Origin: an uncultured Candidatus Altimarinota bacterium
Lineage (GTDB): Bacteria; Patescibacteriota; Gracilibacteria; CAIRYL01
Assembly (NCBI GenBank): GCA_947311645.1
Contig: CAMZKZ010000002.1
Location: 1 to 46,798 of the forward strand
DNA: 46,798 nucleotides
Direction: 5' to 3'
Shown one piece after another: positions 43,559 through 46,798 of this stretch. How positions within the stretch are numbered: the first letter of the stretch is position 1; every line of letters starts with the position of its first letter. The notes under the pieces are model-generated. The model ran no database searches and was not told where the DNA came from. It was given only the letters and a program-made list of their open reading frames with translations. The position numbers were made by a program, and so were the translations under genes.

Positions 43559-43771
43559 ATGGCACAACAAGGAATACACCCTGAATATACAAAAACTACA
43601 TTTATTTGTGGTTGTGGAGCACAACATGTAATTAACTCTACAATGGCATCAGAAGTACATATTGATTTATGTTCTGAATGTCATCCATTTTATACTGGAA
43701 AAACTCGAACTATTGATACAGCTGGTCGAATGGATCGGTTCCGAGCTCGAGAAGCTGCAGCAAAAAAATAA
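43559..43771 (+). CDS. rpmE: large subunit ribosomal protein bL31, zinc-binding form
   Basis: This 70-residue L31 keeps all four zinc cysteines: ICGCGAQH (CxC) and DLCSECHPFYTGK (CxxC). The C-terminal DTAGRMDRFRAR is family-typical. It starts 60 bases after rpsR, and TTTATACACT just before the ATG may act as a promoter element. A very strong terminator lies 115 bases downstream. Presence of the C+ form implies zinc-replete ribosomes. Confidence 0.95.
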   Translation: MAQQGIHPEYTKTTFICGCGAQHVINSTMASEVHIDLCSECHPFYTGKTRTIDTAGRMDRFRAREAAAKK

Positions 43772-43885
43772 TTTTTTATTTTTATTCTATTTAATGATGT
43801 ACAATACTTTCTTCTTTTGGTTTTTTCCATATTTCTATACAAAATAGAGAAGAATTTATTGAACTTATTTTATATTTACAATAGT

Positions 43886-43936
43886 AAACTTCTCTATTCT
43901 ATGTACTGTACATAGAACAGAGAAGTTTTTTTTTAT
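43886..43936 (+). terminator. strong terminator after rpmE, overlapping a possible promoter
   Basis: A 20-bp stem with one mismatch (left arm 43886-43905, right arm 43909-43928) and a 3-nt CTG loop is followed by a run of nine T. The T-run merges with TATACT (43934-43939), a possible -10 for the next gene. Confidence 0.93.
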
Positions 43937-43955
43937 ACTTTTTATCCCTCTCTTT

Positions 43956-45002
43956 ATGTCATATCAAGTTATTGCAAAACTTCCAACGGTGCAAGAGCTG
44001 CATTCAAAGCTTCCTCTTACAGAGGAGTTACATGAACAGATTCAAAATGATATTCAAGATATTCAAAATATTTTGGAAGGAAAAGATTCTCGAAAAATTA
44101 TGATTATTGGACCATGTAGTGCCTGGCCATCTGAGTCGGTAATTGAATATGCAAAAGCCCTGCTTCCAATAAAAGAAAAATATTCGCATCGTATTAAATT
44201 TGTAATGCGTGTATATATTCAAAAACCACGAACAACAGTTGGATGGGTTGGTCCAGTGAATCAGCCAAATCCATTTGAAGATCCAGATTTGACAAAAGGA
44301 TTTGAGTATTGTCGTAAAATGATGCTAGATGTAATTAAAATGGGTTATGCAATTGCTGATGAAATTTTATATACACATAAAAAGGGCTACTTTACAGATT
44401 TATATTCTTGGGTTGCAATTGGAGCACGAAGTACAGAAGATCAAGAGCATAGAATTTTTGCATCGATGATAGATATTCCAGTTGGAATGAAAAATTCAAC
44501 AGATGGAAATATTCAAAAAGGAGTAAATTCTGTAATTGCGGCACAATATTCTCATAATTTTGCAATTGCGGGAGATCAAATTAAAACAGATGGAAATCCT
44601 TATGCTCATTTAATTTTACGAGGAGGAAATGGAAAACCAAATTATGATATAGATTCACTTATTACTGCAACAACATCTCTTGCAGCAAAAGGGGTAGAAA
44701 ATCCAGCGATTATAGTTGATTTATCGCATGATAACTCTATTGATCCGGAAACTGGAAAAAAAGACCCATTGCGACAGGTTGAAATTTTACACTCGGTATT
44801 AGAAAGTATGGAGAAAGAGCCAAGTTTGTATACTTCAATTAAAGGATTTATGGTAGAAAGTTTTATAGAAGATGGGAATCAAAATATTAAGGCATGTACA
44901 AGTCTTGATAATGTAAAAAAAGGATTATCTATAACAGATGGATGCATTGGAATAGAAAAAACTATTACAATGATTGAAGATTTTGCAGAGAAATTGGGAT
45001 AA
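43956..45002 (+). CDS. 3-deoxy-7-phosphoheptulonate (DAHP) synthase, type I alpha
   Basis: This 348-residue enzyme joins phosphoenolpyruvate and erythrose-4-phosphate, the first step of the shikimate pathway. It matches the AroF/AroG/AroH class: IMIIGPCSAWPSE (substrate loop; usual GPCSIHD), VMRVYIQKPRTTVGW, NPFEDPDLTKGFEY, AIGARSTEDQEHR, HLILRGGNGKPNYD, IVDLSHDNS and GFMVESFIEDGNQ. The metal and PEP ligands (Cys, His, Glu, Asp) are in these motifs. Which isozyme it resembles is not decidable by eye. No other shikimate gene is present. The leader seems only about 10 bases if the TATACT at 43934 is used. Confidence 0.95.
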   Translation: MSYQVIAKLPTVQELHSKLPLTEELHEQIQNDIQDIQNILEGKDSRKIMIIGPCSAWPSESVIEYAKALLPIKEKYSHRIKFVMRVYIQKPRTTVGWVGPVNQPNPFEDPDLTKGFEYCRKMMLDVIKMGYAIADEILYTHKKGYFTDLYSWVAIGARSTEDQEHRIFASMIDIPVGMKNSTDGNIQKGVNSVIAAQYSHNFAIAGDQIKTDGNPYAHLILRGGNGKPNYDIDSLITATTSLAAKGVENPAIIVDLSHDNSIDPETGKKDPLRQVEILHSVLESMEKEPSLYTSIKGFMVESFIEDGNQNIKACTSLDNVKKGLSITDGCIGIEKTITMIEDFAEKLG

Positions 45003-45028
45003 TGTACAGAAATATAACCTGAAAAAAT

Positions 45029-45065
45029 AAAAAACAGAGAAGCTTTTCCAGTTTCTCTGTTTTTT
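45029..45065. terminator. bidirectional terminator between DAHP synthase and gpmI
   Basis: A 13-bp stem (A6 plus CAGAGAA, TTCTCTG plus T6) with an 11-nt loop lies between two convergent genes. Confidence 0.9.
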
Positions 45066-45100
45066 CTATAGCGTTTTCTTTTCGGTTATTGTGCTCACTA

Positions 45101-46603
45101 TTATTGCGCTGTATATAAAATATCGCCAGTCATTTCTTCTGGAATTGGAAGTTCAAGGCTCTGTAAAAGAGTAGGGGCTATGTCTTGAAGCGTTCCAAAT
45201 GTTTTCTTTCTTTTCTTTTTTTCGTCAATCATTATAAACGGTACAAAGTTTTTTGTATGCGAGCTATCTGGTTTTCCGGTTTCTGTAAACATAGATTCTC
45301 CGTTTCCATGATCAGCGGTTATAAATACTTGATACCCTTTTTCAAGAGCAAAGGGTACGATTGTTTCTAAACACTTATCTAATACTTCTACTGCTTTCTC
45401 TACGGCTTGTTCATTTCCAGAATGTCCAACGAGATCAGCATTTGCATAATTTTGAATTATAAGATTATATGTATTGTTTTCTAAATTTTCAATAAGTGCT
45501 TGTGTTTGTTCACGAGCAGACATTTCTGGTTTTTCTGCATAGCTTTTACATTTTGGAGAAGGAACAAGAATGCGTTCTTCTTTTGTAAATTTTTCTTTTG
45601 TTTGTCCCGACATAAAAAAAGTAACATGGTTAAATTTTTCTGTTTCAGAAATTCGTAATTGTGTTCCACCTGCATTTGCAACCACTTCTCCGAGTGTATG
45701 TTTTACAGCAGATGTTCCAAAATTGAATGGTTGAATTGCATCATCTGAGTATGGTCCAAAAATTCCATAATTTTCTGGCAGTACTCCAAATTCAAGAAGT
45801 TTTTGAGAAAACATAACCATTCTATCGGTTCTATAATTTATATTGATGACAACAGAATTTTTTGTAATAACGCTTGAGTCTTCAAGTAAAACAGGTGGCA
45901 TATAATAATCTGAATCTTCAGAAGTGTTGTAGTAATGTTCTAATGCTTCTTTCCAGTTTGTATTGTCTTCTCTATTTTTACTTTTTGTCATGCAATTTAT
46001 AGCTTTTTCTACTCTTTCCCAGTTGTTATCTCTATCCATTCCATAAAATCGTCCTCCTATGCTTGCAATAGTTACTCCTAAATTATCTAATATTTCTAAA
46101 TATTGTTGTGCAGTTCGTTCTCCTACATCTCGCCCATCAAGCATTGCATGAATATAAATATTCTTTTTTTGAATATTCAATCGTGTTGCCATTTGTACAA
46201 GTCCAGAAATATGATGAATAAAAGAGTGAATTCCTCCATCACTCATAAGTCCTGTAATGTGAAGTGCATTTTGTGTGTGTGCAGTCGAAAGTAATTGTTG
46301 CAGTTTTTTATTTTCAAAAAATTCTCCAGATTCTATTTGATCATTAATTTTTGTAAGTAAATGTTTTACACCTCTTCCGGCACCAATTGTAATGTGTCCT
46401 ACTTCGCTTCCTCCAGTTTGAAACTCTGGTAATCCCACAGCGGTTCCGTGAGTTTTTAATTGTGTATACCCATATTTTTCCATGAGACTATCGATATAGA
46501 GTGATTTTCCATGAAAAATAGCATCTCCTTTATCATGTTTTCCAAGTCCGTATCCATCAAGAATAATAAGATATGCTTTTTTTGAAGAAGAGAAAGTTGT
46601 CAT
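45101..46603 (-). CDS. gpmI: 2,3-bisphosphoglycerate-independent phosphoglycerate mutase
   Basis: iPGM interconverts 3- and 2-phosphoglycerate using two Mn2+ ions. From ATG 46601-46603 (MTTFSSSKKAYLIILDGYG) it is 500 residues, normal for the family; the frame is open to 46702, but that part lies in the palindrome loop region and is not family sequence. Motifs include the metal-binding DGYGLGKHDKGDAI, the phosphoserine nucleophile in GGSEVGHITIGAGRG, HAMLDGRDV, NYRTDRM, and the C-terminal FITADHGNGESM with His/Asp ligands. A TACAAT about 20 bases upstream (minus strand) could be the -10. The first 16 codons are repeated in mirror image at the window end. Confidence 0.95.
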   Translation of the reverse strand: MTTFSSSKKAYLIILDGYGLGKHDKGDAIFHGKSLYIDSLMEKYGYTQLKTHGTAVGLPEFQTGGSEVGHITIGAGRGVKHLLTKINDQIESGEFFENKKLQQLLSTAHTQNALHITGLMSDGGIHSFIHHISGLVQMATRLNIQKKNIYIHAMLDGRDVGERTAQQYLEILDNLGVTIASIGGRFYGMDRDNNWERVEKAINCMTKSKNREDNTNWKEALEHYYNTSEDSDYYMPPVLLEDSSVITKNSVVININYRTDRMVMFSQKLLEFGVLPENYGIFGPYSDDAIQPFNFGTSAVKHTLGEVVANAGGTQLRISETEKFNHVTFFMSGQTKEKFTKEERILVPSPKCKSYAEKPEMSAREQTQALIENLENNTYNLIIQNYANADLVGHSGNEQAVEKAVEVLDKCLETIVPFALEKGYQVFITADHGNGESMFTETGKPDSSHTKNFVPFIMIDEKKKRKKTFGTLQDIAPTLLQSLELPIPEEMTGDILYTAQ

Positions 46604-46798
46604 AGTATAAAAATAATGTTTTATTGTACTTAAAAGTATGATATACTGTTTTGAAATCTTTTTAAACAAAATTTTTTTAGAATGGTGTAAAAAAGATTTC
46701 AAAACAGTATATCATACTTTTAAGTACAATAAAACATTATTTTTATACTATGACAACTTTCTCTTCTTCAAAAAAAGCATATCTTATTATTCTTGATG
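46555..46798. repeat. 109-bp perfect terminal inverted repeat (fold-back)
   Basis: Bases 46690-46798 are the exact reverse complement of 46555-46663, around a 26-base asymmetric centre (46664-46689), and the identity runs to the last base of the window. The right arm therefore carries a second, opposite-strand copy of the gpmI upstream region and its first 16 codons, starting ATG 46750. Confidence 0.97.

Noticed and set aside
46604..46702. 33-residue N-terminal extension of GpmI
   Set aside because: It falls in the palindrome centre and promoter region and does not resemble the family; MTTFSSSKKAYLIILD is the natural start.
1..46798. Genetic code 25 (UGA = Gly)
   Set aside because: No recognisable gene contains an in-frame TGA; topA, ligA, recA, glmS and others are full length with TGA as stop. 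The kinase-like gene at 31130 ends in TGA, and reading through it gives no family-like sequence.
1..46798. CRISPR arrays, insertion sequences, prophage genes
   Set aside because: No regularly spaced repeats, transposase or phage motifs were seen on either strand.

Overview
The window is AT-rich, densely packed bacterial DNA with 39 protein-coding genes, three tRNA genes and RNase P RNA. Several traits suggest a member of the Candidate Phyla Radiation (Patescibacteria), possibly near the Gracilibacteria/Peregrinibacteria side. No start codon has a recognisable Shine-Dalgarno sequence. Ribosomal genes are scattered and the rpsF-rpsR operon lacks ssb and rplI. Very large uncharacterised proteins sit among housekeeping genes, and biosynthetic genes such as leuD and DAHP synthase stand alone. 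The lineage is inferred; no rRNA is present to settle it. Every recognisable gene is full length with UGA read as stop, so the UGA=Gly code of Gracilibacteria/Absconditabacteria is not in use here. UGA is nevertheless almost abandoned as a terminator (1 of 39 genes).

Layout. 1-2030: a partial gene, a small membrane protein, tRNA-fMet, tRNA-Leu(GAG) and a LysM/M23 cell-wall hydrolase. 2060-5910: ssb (two OB folds, preceded by a large nested inverted repeat), an M16 peptidase and trigger factor. 5930-10190, minus strand: murF-like, fmt, rnpB and a DEAD-box helicase. 10300-17410: a DUF2130-type protein, a membrane protein, topA, leuD, ruvC, trxB and ridA. 17550-21430: rpsU-like, ligA, gap and rpmB. 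21670-29280: rmlD, S41 protease, glmS and a large unknown protein. 29400-30660: a candidate structured RNA and ruvB. 30670-33270, minus strand: a tight four-gene operon encoding a voltage-sensor/PH-domain fusion, a second PH-domain membrane protein, a P-loop kinase and a SprT-like protease. 33450-40670: rpsO, a secreted anchored protein and a 1758-residue protein with a zincin motif. 40760-45000: recA, tRNA-Leu(CAA), rplY, rpsF, rpsR, rpmE and DAHP synthase. 45100-46798: gpmI, then a perfect fold-back to the window edge.

Functionally the window covers DNA repair and replication (ssb, ligA, topA, recA, ruvB, ruvC), translation (six or seven ribosomal proteins, fmt, three tRNAs, rnpB), envelope building (murF, glmS, rmlD, M23, S41), lower glycolysis (gap, gpmI) and protein quality control (tig, M16, S41, SprT-like). 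Convergent genes are separated by strong bidirectional hairpin terminators, and several promoters have near-consensus -35/-10 boxes with 17-bp spacing.

The most unusual items are the pore-less voltage-sensor/PH fusion, the tandem-OB SSB with its inverted repeat abutting the start codon, the structured RNA before ruvB, the giant HELGH protein, two short tandem repeats at gene 3' ends, and the 109-bp terminal palindrome, which may be an assembly fold-back.
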